A DNA stretch of 64,000 bases, from assembly GCA_964017195.1 (NCBI GenBank), contig OZ024890.1, forward strand, positions 16,477,201 to 16,541,200. Reading direction: 5' to 3'. The position numbers and the translations under genes were made by a program. Under the pieces are notes generated by a model that made no database searches, was not told the DNA's origin, and saw only the letters and a program-made list of their open reading frames with translations. This DNA is from Siderastrea radians. Taxonomy: Eukaryota > Cnidaria > Anthozoa > Scleractinia > Rhizangiidae. Below are positions 32,955 to 44,420 of this stretch, piece by piece; position 1 is the stretch's first letter, and every line of letters starts with the position of its first letter.

Positions 32955-33356
32955 TCAGAAACCGCTACCGGATTCCTCTCCAAGTCGAGTAAATTCGGCT
33001 GACACTTCTGGCTTGTTTTCAGCAAACTTCACTTTGTGCCCCAAGAAACGGAACTTTAATGGACGCCCAGCCGGCAAGCGTGCGTTCCAGAACTTGTTCT
33101 TGAGCAGGTAGACTTTTTTGTCGTCAGACACTGACTCCACTTCGGCGTTCCACACGTCCAGACGAGCCACTGGCTTCGAAAATGTCACGGTGACTTGCCA
33201 GCCATCTTCAACTTCATCCTCGAGAGTAATCGATATTCTTCCGTAGAATCCTCGGGGCCATTGATTGAAGATTCTCACTTCGGCTTCTTCGGAGAGCGCT
33301 CGGTGCAGTTGGAGAAGCAGAACAGAGACAGCTAGGACAGTGAAAGTGTACTTCAT
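32955..33356 (-). CDS. Secreted stand-alone CBM2-like protein (133 aa)
   Basis: I start at the ATG at 33356 because it gives a clean signal peptide (MKYTFTVLAVSVLLLQLHRA); an in-frame ATG at 33374 would add six residues. The mature part is one CBM2-like domain: NQWPRGFYGRISI, EDGWQVTVTFSKP, RLDVWNAEV and FWNARL. Trp33, 53, 69 and 90 match the GH9 module. There is no catalytic domain. It shares the C-terminal RLGE-x-SG ending with the proteins from 31466 and 61711, which shows common origin. A minus-strand AATAAA lies at 32842. The role, binding of cellulose or another beta-glucan outside the cell, is inferred. Confidence 0.87.
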   Translation of the reverse strand: MKYTFTVLAVSVLLLQLHRALSEEAEVRIFNQWPRGFYGRISITLEDEVEDGWQVTVTFSKPVARLDVWNAEVESVSDDKKVYLLKNKFWNARLPAGRPLKFRFLGHKVKFAENKPEVSAEFTRLGEESGSGF

Positions 33357-33571
33357 GGTACCTTGATATAGCAAGAGAAAAGATTATGTCCATCAGTTAA
33401 AGGGACCTTCATCATCACTGACATTTTAGACAATTTGAATACCTTAAAAATATTTTCATCTTCTAGGAATCCTTCAACCTGAAAACTAACCAGCCCAGTC
33501 ATTTCATTCTATGTTTCATTCCTTTCATGGGTTAAGCTGAACTCAATAAATTGGCCTGCTCCCAATCGGAT

Positions 33572-33646
33572 GGACCTCATAGCCCAGTTGGTAGAGCACT
33601 GCAGAGCGAACGCAGAGACCATGGGTTGAAATCCCGTTGAAGTTCC
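33572..33646 (+). repeat. tRNA-like SINE head
   Basis: A-box-like ATAGCCCAGTTGGTAGAGCA and B-box-like GGGTTGAAATCCC with partial acceptor-stem pairing, followed by poly-C. A functional tRNA is unlikely because the B box departs from consensus and arms mispair. Confidence 0.55.
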
Positions 33647-33956
33647 CCCCCCCCCCCCCACCCAATTTTTTTTTGGCTTAATTCGCAATTGCTTAAATTG
33701 CGATTACGAATGCGATGGTCACATCTTCATTTCACTACACTCAAGGAGCACAGATTGATCAAAGTACAGGAAAGAAGGCGGGCCCCGAAAAAATTTGAAG
33801 CGTAGCAGATACTTGCGCGAGTGAGAATTTTGTTCCCTCTCCTTAGGTAATCCGCTTTTTCGTTTTTCTGTTCCCAATAATTTTCCCCTACGCCATCTTT
33901 CCCGTTGCTTGTGTAAACGATCATGAGAAAGAACAATGAGTAACACTGATCTAAGC

Positions 33957-35400
33957 TTCCCTGCTAGCAGAGGTCCCTTTTCCTTTGTATTCGCTGAGCT
34001 GACGGACGGGACGAAAAGGGACCTCTGCCATGGGTCGAAACTCCCTTTGATTCAACCGCCGTCCATGGTCGTGGACGACGGTTTCCGAAACGCTTGCTCC
34101 CTGTATTGTTTGCTGACCGTGACTTGAGCCCACTGTATCTCGCGCATTCCTTTACAGTTATTCCGCTGTCATTTAGTGAGCCCGCATAGTAACATGCCGT
34201 CCTGAAAAGAGAACTGAACTCATGAAGAGTTACAACGTTTACTTTCTCTCGTTTTTGTTAACATGGACGACGGAAAGATAAACAATCGAACGAAGAAGCC
34301 CTAAGAAACACTCGACAAGTTAAGGAATGGAATTTAGAGCGACGAAAACATCTGTCAAGGCGAAGGACAGCCTTCCACCTCCAAAGATTTTTCGAGCTGC
34401 GGACTTTCCTGTGAAATGCTCCAGCACTTCTACGAGTCTACGGTAGAGTAAATTACACATTTGATTGTAAATTTGTATCGAAATCGCTTTTTAATTGAGG
34501 GATTCTTCAAATTCCTTACAGTTTTCGTAAAAGTTTTGAAAAACGTGCACAGTTCGCATCACCAAATGCTCTTCAAAATAACTTGCACATCGAGCGAAAT
34601 CGCTTGCGCGTAGCTTCCCTCGAAGAAAGAATTGAACGCGTTTGGTCTTCAGAAACAAGTAAAGGCGTGTTTTAATAAATGTATTATTTAGAAAAGCTTA
34701 CTGTCTCTTCTTCTGTGTACCTTCATTCATAAAATTTCGAAAAGTAGTAATGTGACCTAAACAGACACAAATGCTCTGTTGTGGTTTGATTTCACGGGCG
34801 AGACAACATGAGAAATCTCTTGCGGAAATTTCCAAAATTTTAACTTTGAGATTTTGTTTTTGGCTAATTCTTAATTGATAACTGGTGTATTTTATTTAAA
34901 AGTAAGAAATTTTAACTATTCTCTATCAAGTGAGTGTTGTTTTTTTCGAACCTATAAATTGTCCTTTCGTAGTGCACATGGGTTGTTTATTACCAACTGC
35001 TAATTTAGTGAAGCGATCATAAAACACGCAGCCTTCAATGGGTTAAATTCTCTTTGATTCCTGGAGTTGTGGTCATGTTAAAAAAGCTTCCTTGTCCAGA
35101 TAACTTGAAATTAATACCGTAGATTAGACAACAACTATCTCTAGACGAACTGTCTACTTTTTTTAGGGTTTTGGTGAACTCGCCATTCACGACAACAAAA
35201 CTGTGCAGGTGTTTTTTGGCCCGCTAGTTGAGAAAGGTGGGAGTCGCCAGCTGATCACGTGCTTAAAGCATCACGTGACGTTTCGGTCGCTAAGTAACCG
35301 TGGCGCATGCTCAACACGGTTCATTTCGACCCATGGAAGAGGTCCCTTTTCGTCCCGCCCGTCAGCTCAAAAGGAAAAGGGGCCTCTGCTAGCAGGGAAC
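33957..35400. mobile_element. 1.44-kb DNA transposon with 8-bp target duplication
   Basis: Inverted ends TTCCCTGCTAGCAGAGGTCC and its near complement extend imperfectly for about 80 bp. ATCTAAGC flanks both sides (33949-33956 and 35401-35408). Eight bases suit hAT or P-like elements. The interior has no transposase; an open segment near 34327-34446 (MEFRATKTSVKAKDSLPPPK) may be captured host sequence. Confidence 0.75.
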
Positions 35401-35879
35401 ATCTAAGCAATACAAAAATAACTTGAAGTACTACATCAGTGTATATGTATTCTGGCATGGGAATCCGATGTGACAATTTCCATCAGACCAAGCTAAGTAG
35501 CCGCGTCACATCGTTCTCGTGCCCCTGGCGGCCGATGGGAGTCGGTTGTATTCGCAGGCTATAAGTGACGCGACTACTCGCTAACGGTTAGACTACATGG
35601 AACGACTTCACGTACGCTACTACCAGCGGATCATTATGGCTTCATCCCTCAAATTTTAACGGAAAAGACCCTTCTGAGGTTTACGGCACAGTCTCCTCCA
35701 CTTTATCGCCGTAGTTTTGGCGCTTCCCTGACGGCTTGAGCTATCGGGAGTATGTGCAAACATACCAATTCTCGCTGTTTTGGACCCGTTTTCAAAATGA
35801 AGTAAAAATATCCCGAACTAGAAGAGGGAACCCACGCATGCAAACACTGAGGCCGTTTGTGGTTTCAAAATATAATGAA

Positions 35880-36040
35880 ATTTAAAGGAATACCAAAACG
35901 TTCCACAAACATAAAATATTGCGATTCGAAGGGTTTGGCGAGTGAAGGGGGAAAGGGAGGCAGGAGGTGTACCGGAGGCGGGGAGAAGAGGGGGTGGGAA
36001 GCGGAAGTTTAAACCCCCTTCTCTCCCCCCCCCCCCCGGC
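35880..36040 (-). repeat. Third, inverted copy of the pyrimidine-rich repeat
   Basis: Purine-rich on the plus strand, with GTGTACCGGAGGCGGGGAGA, the complement of the copies at 25570-25690 and 32545-32640. Confidence 0.6.
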
Positions 36041-36525
36041 GAGGCCGTCTACTGTACGTTCAGTAGACCGGGCCTCGCTTAACTCTTCAAATCGCCGAAT
36101 TTTGCCGTCTAGAGGCACAAGTGAGGTCGGACTCCAACTTATTAAAATCAAAACTGAAGTGTCTTCTTTACGCATTGATATAGATCGGCTCCTTATGGCG
36201 CAGAAATAAGAAATGAGCAAAAGAAATTATGGCCCTGTCAGATTTGTTGAAATTTTTAGGAGTGTGAGGTTGTTAGAATTAACGTTAAGTTTTTTACTAA
36301 ACAGAACCTAATGACGCTGCGTCAAATTATATTAGTAACGGCCGACAACGTTTGATGTTTGTTTAGTTTCATTCACCTCATTGAAATGTTTTGAAACAAA
36401 GCCTGGATTACCCGCGAGTCAGTTCTTTACAAGGTTCTATTCATGCATGGTTGGGAAGAATTGTAGCAGACTGTGAAACATCGAATGACAAAGTTTGATG
36501 ACTTGTTTGGTAAGCTGTACTATGG

Positions 36526-37200
36526 CTGTACTCTTTTAATTATGTTCTCTTAGAGCAGGGACATTGCCTTTAGAATTGCGCATTAAGGAGGCTCGAACTA
36601 TTTTGCAGTGAAAGATAACTCTGGGGACTTTTGAAACTGATTGTCAGGCACCATACTCGTGAAATGGGTAACCGTCTATACCTCCCCAGTATACGAGCGA
36701 GTTACTTTAGATGATACTGGTTGTACCACACGCGTACTGGTCACCTTGTCTCACCGAGGACATTCGGGGTTCGAATCCTGCAAATAACTTTTTTGAGGAG
36801 GAAACACCACTGTAATTATATCTCTACGATACGAGTTGAATTAGTGGTCACGACAGTCATTACCAATTCAGTATGACTGCCTCTGAATAAATTTAGCAAT
36901 CCCGATTCAAATCAAAGTAGAACAGTGTACTGAGTCAATGATCTAAATAATTTCGATACAATATATCCGGAAAAAAACCGTAGCGAGTTTTCTTTCAGTG
37001 GGTGATGATTTTCTTATTTCCATACAAACCAGAGCCAGGAAATTCAGTTAAACTACATTATTCCGAAGGTGTCCAGAGTTGTTCACAATAACCGAAAATT
37101 ATGTATCTTCACGAAAAAGAACGGCGAAATAGAGGGGGTACAGACATTCATATATCATGTGATTGTTTCAATATCATTATAGAACGGCTTTTTTCATGTG
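36526..37200. other. Intergenic with a tRNA-like SINE trace
   Basis: At 36722-36782 a B-box-like GGGGTTCGAATCCTG follows an A-box-like TACTGGTCACCTTG; probably another SINE family. No gene supported. Confidence 0.4.
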
Positions 37201-37221
37201 AATGGCGCAATCAGTTTGACC

Positions 37222-38005
37222 GTCTGTATAAAGAAGAACGCAATATCTCGCCGTTGATCATCGGCGAAGTGAAACCGTCTGTATAACGAAGGACTCAATA
37301 TCTCGCCGTTGATCATCGGCGAAGTGAAACCGTCTGTATAAAGAAGGACGCAATATCTCGCCCTTGATCATCGGCGAAGTGACACCGTCTGTATAATGAA
37401 GGACGCAACATCTCGCTGTTGATCATCGGCGAAGTGAAGTGAATTGTCTGTAATAGGGAGAAATAAATATTCCGCCGTTGATCAATGGCGAAGTGAAGGT
37501 GTCTGTATAATGGAGAACTCCAAAACTCGCCGATGATCAGCGGCGAGGTAGTCCTGTCTGTATAAGGTAGAACTCTAAAAATCGCCGTTGATCATCGGCG
37601 AAGTGAAACCGTCTGTATAAAGTAGGCATCGATATCTTGCCGTTGATCATCGGCGAAGTGAAACCGTCTGTATAATGAAGGGCGCAATATCTCGCTGTTG
37701 ATCATCGGCGAAGTGAAGTTGTCTGTAATATGGAGAAATAAATATTCCGCCATTGATCAATGGCGAAGTGAAGGTGTCTGTATAATGGAGAACTCCAAAA
37801 CTCGCCGATGATCAGCGGCGAGGTAATCCTGTCTGTATAACGTAGAACTCCAAAGATAGCCGATAATCAGCGGCGAGGTACTCCTGTCTGAATAAAGAAG
37901 AACTCCAAAACTCGCCAATGATCATCGGCGAATTAGTCCTGTCTGTGTAAGGAAGAACTATAAAACTCGCCGATGATCAGCGGCGAAGTAGTCCTGTCTG
38001 TATGA
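37222..38005 (+). repeat. 55-bp palindromic tandem array, left
   Basis: About 14 units, each starting GTCTGTATAA and holding an inverted repeat such as TCGCCGTTGATCATCGGCGA. A five-unit block of about 280 bp is itself repeated (near 37456 and 37741), so there is higher-order structure. Confidence 0.92.
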
Positions 38006-38010
38006 TCAGT

Positions 38011-38858
38011 CGATCGATGAGCCGATCGATAATCATTCGATCGATGAGGTCTAGCTAAGTTTCTTGCTTAAGAAACTTCTTTGTTTACAAGATATAGTGT
38101 GAGTTATGACAATTATCGTGCCCGAAATCAGCTGGGAAAGTTTCGGGGCTTTCGAGAAACGCACGTCTTTGAAATCGGGCCCGAAAAGGTATCGGAAGTC
38201 TCGAGAAACGGTTGTCAGAACCACCGGTACTCAAGAGACAAGTGATAAAAAAAATACCCAATTCCAGACCCCGGTTCCACAGAGCACAAAACTTTACCCT
38301 AGCCCAAACGGGGGAAAAAACCATATCCGCATGAACGAAATAAAGCAATTTAACAGTAAAGCGTAAAACGATAGATATTGCAATGTATATTTATTATTTC
38401 AGTTAGGCTTGATTTAATTGTCCCGGTTCGGCTGACTGGGATTACTTTTTGCTCGTAAAACCAACTCCTTGTAAGACTGGAGTGAATATAGGGTTGTTAG
38501 TTCAAGAAAAATGAGCGATGTGGCAGGCATGTTACAAGCCTAGGTCCTTCATCACGAATATAAAACTGTGACTTTTGCTAATGATCGGGCTAATAAATAA
38601 CTTCGAGCATTCAATTTCAGTAACCTGTTTTTTGTCTGTTTGTTTGTTACTCTGTTTGATTGTTTGTTTGTTTGTTTGTTTGTTTTTTCAATTGTCCAGA
38701 GAAATATTTCTCACTGGCCCCCAGAACACTACCCCATAGTTTAAGAAATCCGTGCTAGTGTAACTTCTGCAGCGCAAATCTATCTCTCCTTTTTTACATC
38801 GGCCAACTGAGTTATCTCCATCATGCTCCATTTTATATAAGCAGACAAATATAATTCG
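38011..38858. other. Spacer inside the left arm
   Basis: Starts with CGATCGAT-rich sequence (38006-38050), has TTCGGGCCCGAA-like motifs near 38110-38190 and a (TTTG)n microsatellite at about 38635-38685. One stray array-like unit lies at 38840-38870. No gene seen. Confidence 0.45.
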
Positions 38859-38879
38859 CCGATGAACTACGCCAGCGGG

Positions 38880-39080
38880 ATTTCAAGTTACAATTTCATT
38901 CTCGTCCGCAGAGCTGCGATCCTTTTGGCCAGCGCCACGGATCGAGACCTCTGGCAGGGGCCAGGGTAACGCGCAAGCGCAATAGCTGCCCATTATTGTA
39001 ACTGATGGTAACCAGGAGGGAGTGATGAACTCGCCAGCTCGGCTGGTTCGAGGTGTCTGGCCATCGTGACGTCACGACGT
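38880..39080 (+). repeat. Left subterminal inverted segment
   Basis: Pairs with 45478-45715: shared strings are GATCGAGACCTCTGGCAGGG, AGGGAGTGATGAAC and CATCGTGACGTCAC. Identity looks about 75-80% by eye. Each arm has a CRE-like TGACGTCA on its inner side. Confidence 0.75.
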
Positions 39081-39406
39081 GAAAAGCGCGCGAGTTTTCC
39101 GAGTTTTCAAAAATGGCGCTGGCAAACTGATGTTGGAGATCGGGCTACAAACGTATTTTTTGTGCTATTAAGCTTTCAGCTAAGCTTGGGTAATGGAAGT
39201 TTAGTCATCCCTTTTTCGATATAGGTAAGTGGTTCTTTGTGTTAACGTTAAAATCATACTTAAATAATGTTTTAAGAGTCATGTTTACTCTTCGCGATCG
39301 AAGAATTATGTGGGAAAATTGTTATCGTCCGCGTCCGAAAAGGTGTGTTAATTTCAGTTATATACCACAGGGAAACTTGAAACTTGGCTACGGACTTGCC
39401 TATAGC

Positions 39407-40469
39407 TTAAAGAGCCAGTGTCACCCAAAGTGCTTTACGCGGTTGTGTTTTTGTTTTGAAGTTTGGCTGGCGCATTTGCCGGACTTTTCGCAAATTATAC
39501 CCTGCCGCATTGGCATTTCAGCAAGCTGATATTTACAGTAGTAGCCTCTGAAAATAGTAATATCTTCATCGCTAGATGTTACCGGAGAAAACAACTCTAG
39601 AACTGACTTTGTAGTCAACGCGTATGGAGGTTTTATAACAACCGATCGATTGATCGATCAATCGATCGATCTCGATGGACGGAAAACCAGAGTAACCCCT
39701 TCCACTCGATATAAAAATAATAAGACAAAAACAAGTAGTACGAATATTGACGTCTTTATCGCTAGATGTCACTGGAGAAAACTGCTCAAGATCTGACTTT
39801 GCATTCAATGCGTATACATTGATCTATTACAGTCCGATCGATTGATTGTGCGATCGATCGCATCGACCGATGTCGATGTACGCAAATCCAGAATAGCCAC
39901 TTACACTTTTGTAAAAATAAAACATAAACAGACAGTGAACACAAGGAATAATTAAACAGAACAGCACAAGCTCATGACCATAAGCATTATTTTGGAGCAA
40001 GCCCGTAGCTACTGTTATTCTGTGGTAAATTAACGTTCCTTCTGTTTTCATTCGGCAACGAATGTAGTACTATTTCGGCAAACACAGTGTCAGTGCTATT
40101 GCTGAAACCCGTAGATGTTTTTCTTTCCCTCCGCTACTGATACACGGACTCCTTCAGCCTTACAACTTTGGCAGAGCCCGGAAGACTCAGCCTTCGCCTC
40201 AACTTTCCTGAACCCAACGAGGCATCCAATTTAAAGATCTCCTTCTCCATCACGAAAACACTTCAGAATTCGGAAATATACGACGAAATCGATGCGGCGA
40301 CACTTAAATGTCAAGTCAAAATTCACACTAGTGCTTCCGGATCGCTAATGACAGCGATGGAAGAAGATACAAATCAGACTTCACGACAATCAAGAAAATG
40401 GCGTATTTTTCAATAAATGAAAAATGTACCTTGGCATGCAAAGCACTTCGGGTGACACTGGCTCTTTAA
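39407..40469. mobile_element. 1.06-kb TTAA element
   Basis: Inverted ends TTAAAGAGCCAGTGTCACCC and its complement, matched for about 30 bp, with TTAA at both borders. Inside are two diverged copies of a roughly 190-bp block (39545-39690 and 39745-39890), both ending in CGATCGAT-rich DNA. No transposase seen. Confidence 0.75.
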
Positions 40470-40639
40470 CAAAAATACCCCAGTTGAAACCAGTGGCATA
40501 GTATTTACCTAAAAATGATCAGTCCATTTGTTTAGCTGAGTATAATAGAAGGCGAAACTAAAAGGGTATGTTTAGCACTTAAACGTAAACTTTTCTCACA
40601 GTATTTGCTTCCATCTTCTGTATAAGGAAACTGAACAGT

Positions 40640-43600
40640 GATTTTTTTTTTTTTTTTTTAATTATAAAGTTCCTGTCTTTTCAAACATTACGTTATTTAC
40701 AGATACAAAAGCTTTACATTTAAGACGATAAGTATACAAAACAGAAAAACTGAGGTAAATAGACAACTTCATGACGACTACAAAGACTAATTACGGGAAA
40801 AAAAAGAAGCAGAAAAAAACAATAATAAAATAAATAAATAAAATAAAATGCCTTACGAAATTTCACCGAAAAGAGATTTAGAGTTGAATTTGAGACTTTG
40901 AACTACTTTTTTCGATAGATATTTTATCTTTTAGGAGGGCTAGGAAGGTTTCGAAGTAGTAGTGTTGTTCATCTTTCGAGGCAGTGTAGATATAGTATTT
41001 AGCAATAAGTACACAGAGGTTTAAGCCAAGTCGCAAAGGAGAGTTAATTGTAAAACCATAGATAATGTTTTTCTCGTGTAACTCAATGGAATCGTCATTT
41101 TTGACGTTCCACCACGTAGCAAACGTATTCCAGAAAGCCTGAACATTCGGACAAGAGACAAAAAGATGTCTCAGAGTTTGCGTTTGCGTGCATAGGTGAC
41201 ATTTATCATGATCCTTGATTTTATCCCTGTAAAGGGTGGAATTGGTTGGTAAAATATGGTGGATAATTTTGAATTGGAAGATAGAAAGTCGAATGTCTTT
41301 TGTTACTTTAAAAGGAATATCGTAGATAGCGCGTATTGTGCTATCGTCCAGGCTCAATTGCCTCATTCTTCTTTCTGCAGTCGGAGTTTCAAACTTTTTG
41401 TCTATAAGAATTTTGGTAGCCACTTTGCATGACAATTTACCGATATCTATCTTCTGGTTATGATCCGATTTGCGCTGCGCTTCGTCAGCAAAGCTTTTTA
41501 GTAAACGGATCCAACTGGCGGGTATGGCATTACATAAACCATAGTACTTAAGAAATGTTGTTTTGATTTGGAATTTAGTATAGAAATCATTAAATGTTAA
41601 GAAGTTGTTTCCACAGAAGATATCTTTGATTCGGACGACTCCCGATTCGTGCCATTTTCTATAATACACGGAGAAGCCTTCAATTTTGATAAAAGAGTTG
41701 TTCCATATGATTTCATTAAATATTTGTTCTTTTGTTTCTGGAGTGTGTTGGTTAATAGTCTGCCAGATGTAAAATACGTCTTTGTAAAAGTCAATTGGAA
41801 TATCTATTTTAAGCGATTTTAGGTTATAGTTGCATTCGAATAGGAAAGGTCCTCCTAAATGCTTTATATATGATAACGGTATGTGACTCCAGCATGCATT
41901 AAGATTGCTTTCATGTAATCTTCGTATCCAGGAGAATTTCAAAGCTTTGGTAATAATATCAAAGTCCGGTAGATCTAAGCCACCTTTTGTTTTTGGTCCT
42001 ATCATTGTCGTGTGCTTTATTTTAGCGGGTTTACTGTTCCAAACAAAATCGGAAATGATTTGTTTTACCAAGACTGGAAAGTTTGGCGGAAAAGACAGCA
42101 TTGATGTGTTATAGATGAGTTTCGATAGCCCGAGGGTTTTGAGGATAGTTATTCGGCCATACAGAGTGAGGTTTCTTGGAAGCCATATGTTAAGTATGCT
42201 TTTCATTGAAGTCAATTTTTGTTCAAAGTTTTTCTTGTAAGAGACTTCCTCGTTGTAGGTAAAGTCAATACCAAGGGAATTTATCGGTTTTGAGGGCCAA
42301 GTAATATCTAAAGGAGCTTCAGGGTTGTGTCTGAGAGCACCTAGCCACATTGCTTCGGTTTTAGATTTGTTGACTTCTAGTCCTGAAGAGAGCTGAAAAG
42401 CGTTCAGTATCTCAAACAGTTTTTCAGCTGAGGTTATGTCGGAAACGAAGGCAGTCGTGTCATCAGCATATTGCGAAATTTTAAATTCCTTGTCATGAAT
42501 TTTAATACCTTTGATATATTGATTGTTTCTGATGGCATTGGCTAGGATTTCAGCGCAGAGGACAAAGAGGATACCTGATAGCGGGCACCCCTGTCTTACG
42601 CCTCTTTGCAAATGGAAAAATTCCGACGCGTAGCCATTATTAACGACACAACTGGAGATGTCGGTGTAGAAGGTTTTTACCCACTTTTGAATGTAAGGTC
42701 CAAAGTTAAACGACTGCAAGGTTTTGTTTAAGAAGTTCCAATCGAGCGAGTCAAAAGCTTTTTTGAAATCGATGAAAATGGCGAGGCCGGGAATGTTTTC
42801 TAGGGATGTTACTTTCATTATATCTTGTATAAGTCTGATGTTTTGTCCGATATATCGCCCTTGGATATACCCTGTTTGATCGTCGTTTATGATTTTTGGG
42901 AGAACTTTAGATAGTCTGCTAGCTATTGCTTTAGCTGCTATTTTATAGTCTATATTGAGAAGGGATATCGGCCTCCAATTTTCCAAGTAGAGTCTATTTT
43001 TTCGTTTCTTTGGCACTACTTTAATAATGCCTTGTTTTTGGGTTATATTTAGCTTTCCGTGCGTGAAAGCATAATCGAAACTTGAAACCATCTCATCGCC
43101 TAGTAGTGGCCAGAAGTGTAGATAAAATTCTACTGAAAGGCCGTCGCTTCCTGGGCATTTGTTCTTTGCGCACTCTTTTAATGTTTTAAAACATTCTTCT
43201 TTCGTTAGGGGTTTTTCAAGATCGGTTTGTTCAGCGTCGCTTAGACGAATATGTTTTGCATCATCGAAGAAAGTTTTATCATACGACCTATCGGTTGGTA
43301 CGGCGGTGTAAAGATCCGTATAAAATTTTTTTTGGCATTTTAAGATCTCGTTCGCTTGTGTTATTTCTTGATCGTCTTGCGTTTTGAGTCTTGCAATAAA
43401 GGAATTGGAATGTTGCCTTTTTTCTAAATTCAGGAAATATTTCGTATTTTTTTCGCCATGCTCGTGCCATCGGGTTCTACTTCTGATAATAGCACCATTA
43501 GTTCTATACTCCGCGATTTTGTTTAATTCTGATCGAAGTCGATAGAGTTCTATGATATTTTCTTTCGATCTGTTCGTTTCTAAGATTTTCATTAAGCGCT

Positions 43601-44420
43601 CCATGCGACCCGAGAGCTCTTTTTCAATGTTTCTGCGTTCTCTGTTTTTTCTTTTAGAGTACTGAACGCAGAAACCCCTTATTTCCATTTTGATCATGTC
43701 CCAAGCAAGGCCTTTGTCTGAGAGATAACTATACTTGTCTTTGAATTGGGGAATTTTTTCTGAAAGTTGGTCAATAAAGTTGTTGTCTTTAAGAAGAGAG
43801 TTGTTAATTTTCCAGAAACCGGGGCCTCTTCGAACATAGTCTTGGGACTGGATTGTCAGAGTGATAGCAGAGTGATCTGTTAAAGTAGAGTTTTTGATGT
43901 TCGTGTCTAAAGCGAGAGGTTTAAGATCTTCAGAAACCATCCAGTAGTCCAATCTGCATTGTACCTTGAAAGCTTTGTCTCGCCATGTGAATTGTTGTTG
44001 ATTAGGGTGTTGGCACCTCCAGACATCAAGGAGTTTCAAAGAACTGCATAAATTTCTAATTTCACTAATTACGTTATTCTTCTTGTTTACGTCGGATCCG
44101 CCAATTTTATCGCAAGGTGTTAACGCGCAATTGAAATCGCCGCCGACAATCATTTTGTGATCTGAGCGATGTTTAAGAATATTGAGTAAATTGGAGTAAA
44201 AATCTTTTTGATCAGTGTTATTGTTAGGGCTGTAGATGTTGCACAGCTGAAATTCAGTATCATGAACAGTTGCTTTGAGTAATAAGAATCTGCCATTCTC
44301 GTCTGCGATGATGTCATCTACATGAATGGGTAATTTAGGATTGAATAAAATCATTGTTCCTCTGGAGTGATTTGTACCGTGGCTGTAATATTTAATCGCT
44401 AGGGAAAGAGTGATCAAACT
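40640..44420 (-). mobile_element. L1-like LINE, 5'-truncated
   Basis: One long frame plus a 3' UTR and a poly(A) tail seen as poly-T at about 40642-40660 on the plus strand. The 5' end is missing: ORF1 and the first part of the endonuclease are absent. No clear target duplication. Confidence 0.88.
40878..44417 (-). CDS. LINE ORF2: endonuclease (partial) and reverse transcriptase
   Basis: This would nick DNA and copy LINE RNA at the target. The frame is open for 1179 codons after an upstream TGA; no ATG begins it, since the first codon is TTG, so translation from here is doubtful. Endonuclease motifs GGDFNCAL (about residue 92) and LTDHSAI (about 181) are present, but the N-terminal catalytic part is missing. 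Reverse transcriptase motifs include FIDFKKAFDSLDW, RQGCPLSGILF and the catalytic YADD at 650-653. A CHLC...H...C zinc-knuckle-like motif is near 1072-1088, as in L1 ORF2 proteins. No internal stops, so the copy is young although truncated. Confidence 0.92.
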   Translation of the reverse strand: MITLSLAIKYYSHGTNHSRGTMILFNPKLPIHVDDIIADENGRFLLLKATVHDTEFQLCNIYSPNNNTDQKDFYSNLLNILKHRSDHKMIVGGDFNCALTPCDKIGGSDVNKKNNVISEIRNLCSSLKLLDVWRCQHPNQQQFTWRDKAFKVQCRLDYWMVSEDLKPLALDTNIKNSTLTDHSAITLTIQSQDYVRRGPGFWKINNSLLKDNNFIDQLSEKIPQFKDKYSYLSDKGLAWDMIKMEIRGFCVQYSKRKNRERRNIEKELSGRMERLMKILETNRSKENIIELYRLRSELNKIAEYRTNGAIIRSRTRWHEHGEKNTKYFLNLEKRQHSNSFIARLKTQDDQEITQANEILKCQKKFYTDLYTAVPTDRSYDKTFFDDAKHIRLSDAEQTDLEKPLTKEECFKTLKECAKNKCPGSDGLSVEFYLHFWPLLGDEMVSSFDYAFTHGKLNITQKQGIIKVVPKKRKNRLYLENWRPISLLNIDYKIAAKAIASRLSKVLPKIINDDQTGYIQGRYIGQNIRLIQDIMKVTSLENIPGLAIFIDFKKAFDSLDWNFLNKTLQSFNFGPYIQKWVKTFYTDISSCVVNNGYASEFFHLQRGVRQGCPLSGILFVLCAEILANAIRNNQYIKGIKIHDKEFKISQYADDTTAFVSDITSAEKLFEILNAFQLSSGLEVNKSKTEAMWLGALRHNPEAPLDITWPSKPINSLGIDFTYNEEVSYKKNFEQKLTSMKSILNIWLPRNLTLYGRITILKTLGLSKLIYNTSMLSFPPNFPVLVKQIISDFVWNSKPAKIKHTTMIGPKTKGGLDLPDFDIITKALKFSWIRRLHESNLNACWSHIPLSYIKHLGGPFLFECNYNLKSLKIDIPIDFYKDVFYIWQTINQHTPETKEQIFNEIIWNNSFIKIEGFSVYYRKWHESGVVRIKDIFCGNNFLTFNDFYTKFQIKTTFLKYYGLCNAIPASWIRLLKSFADEAQRKSDHNQKIDIGKLSCKVATKILIDKKFETPTAERRMRQLSLDDSTIRAIYDIPFKVTKDIRLSIFQFKIIHHILPTNSTLYRDKIKDHDKCHLCTQTQTLRHLFVSCPNVQAFWNTFATWWNVKNDDSIELHEKNIIYGFTINSPLRLGLNLCVLIAKYYIYTASKDEQHYYFETFLALLKDKISIEKSSSKSQIQL

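Larger units (their letters stand above)
33820..36525 (-). repeat. Arm 2 of the large inverted duplication
   Basis: Inverted, collinear counterpart of 24630-26025. It is longer because a 1.44 kb transposon (33957-35400) entered it; the matching sequence resumes on both sides of that insertion. Confidence 0.65.

Noticed and set aside
39640..39880. CGATCGAT-rich tracts as regulatory sites
   Set aside because: They are part of two diverged copies of a block inside a TTAA element; simple repeat growth explains them.
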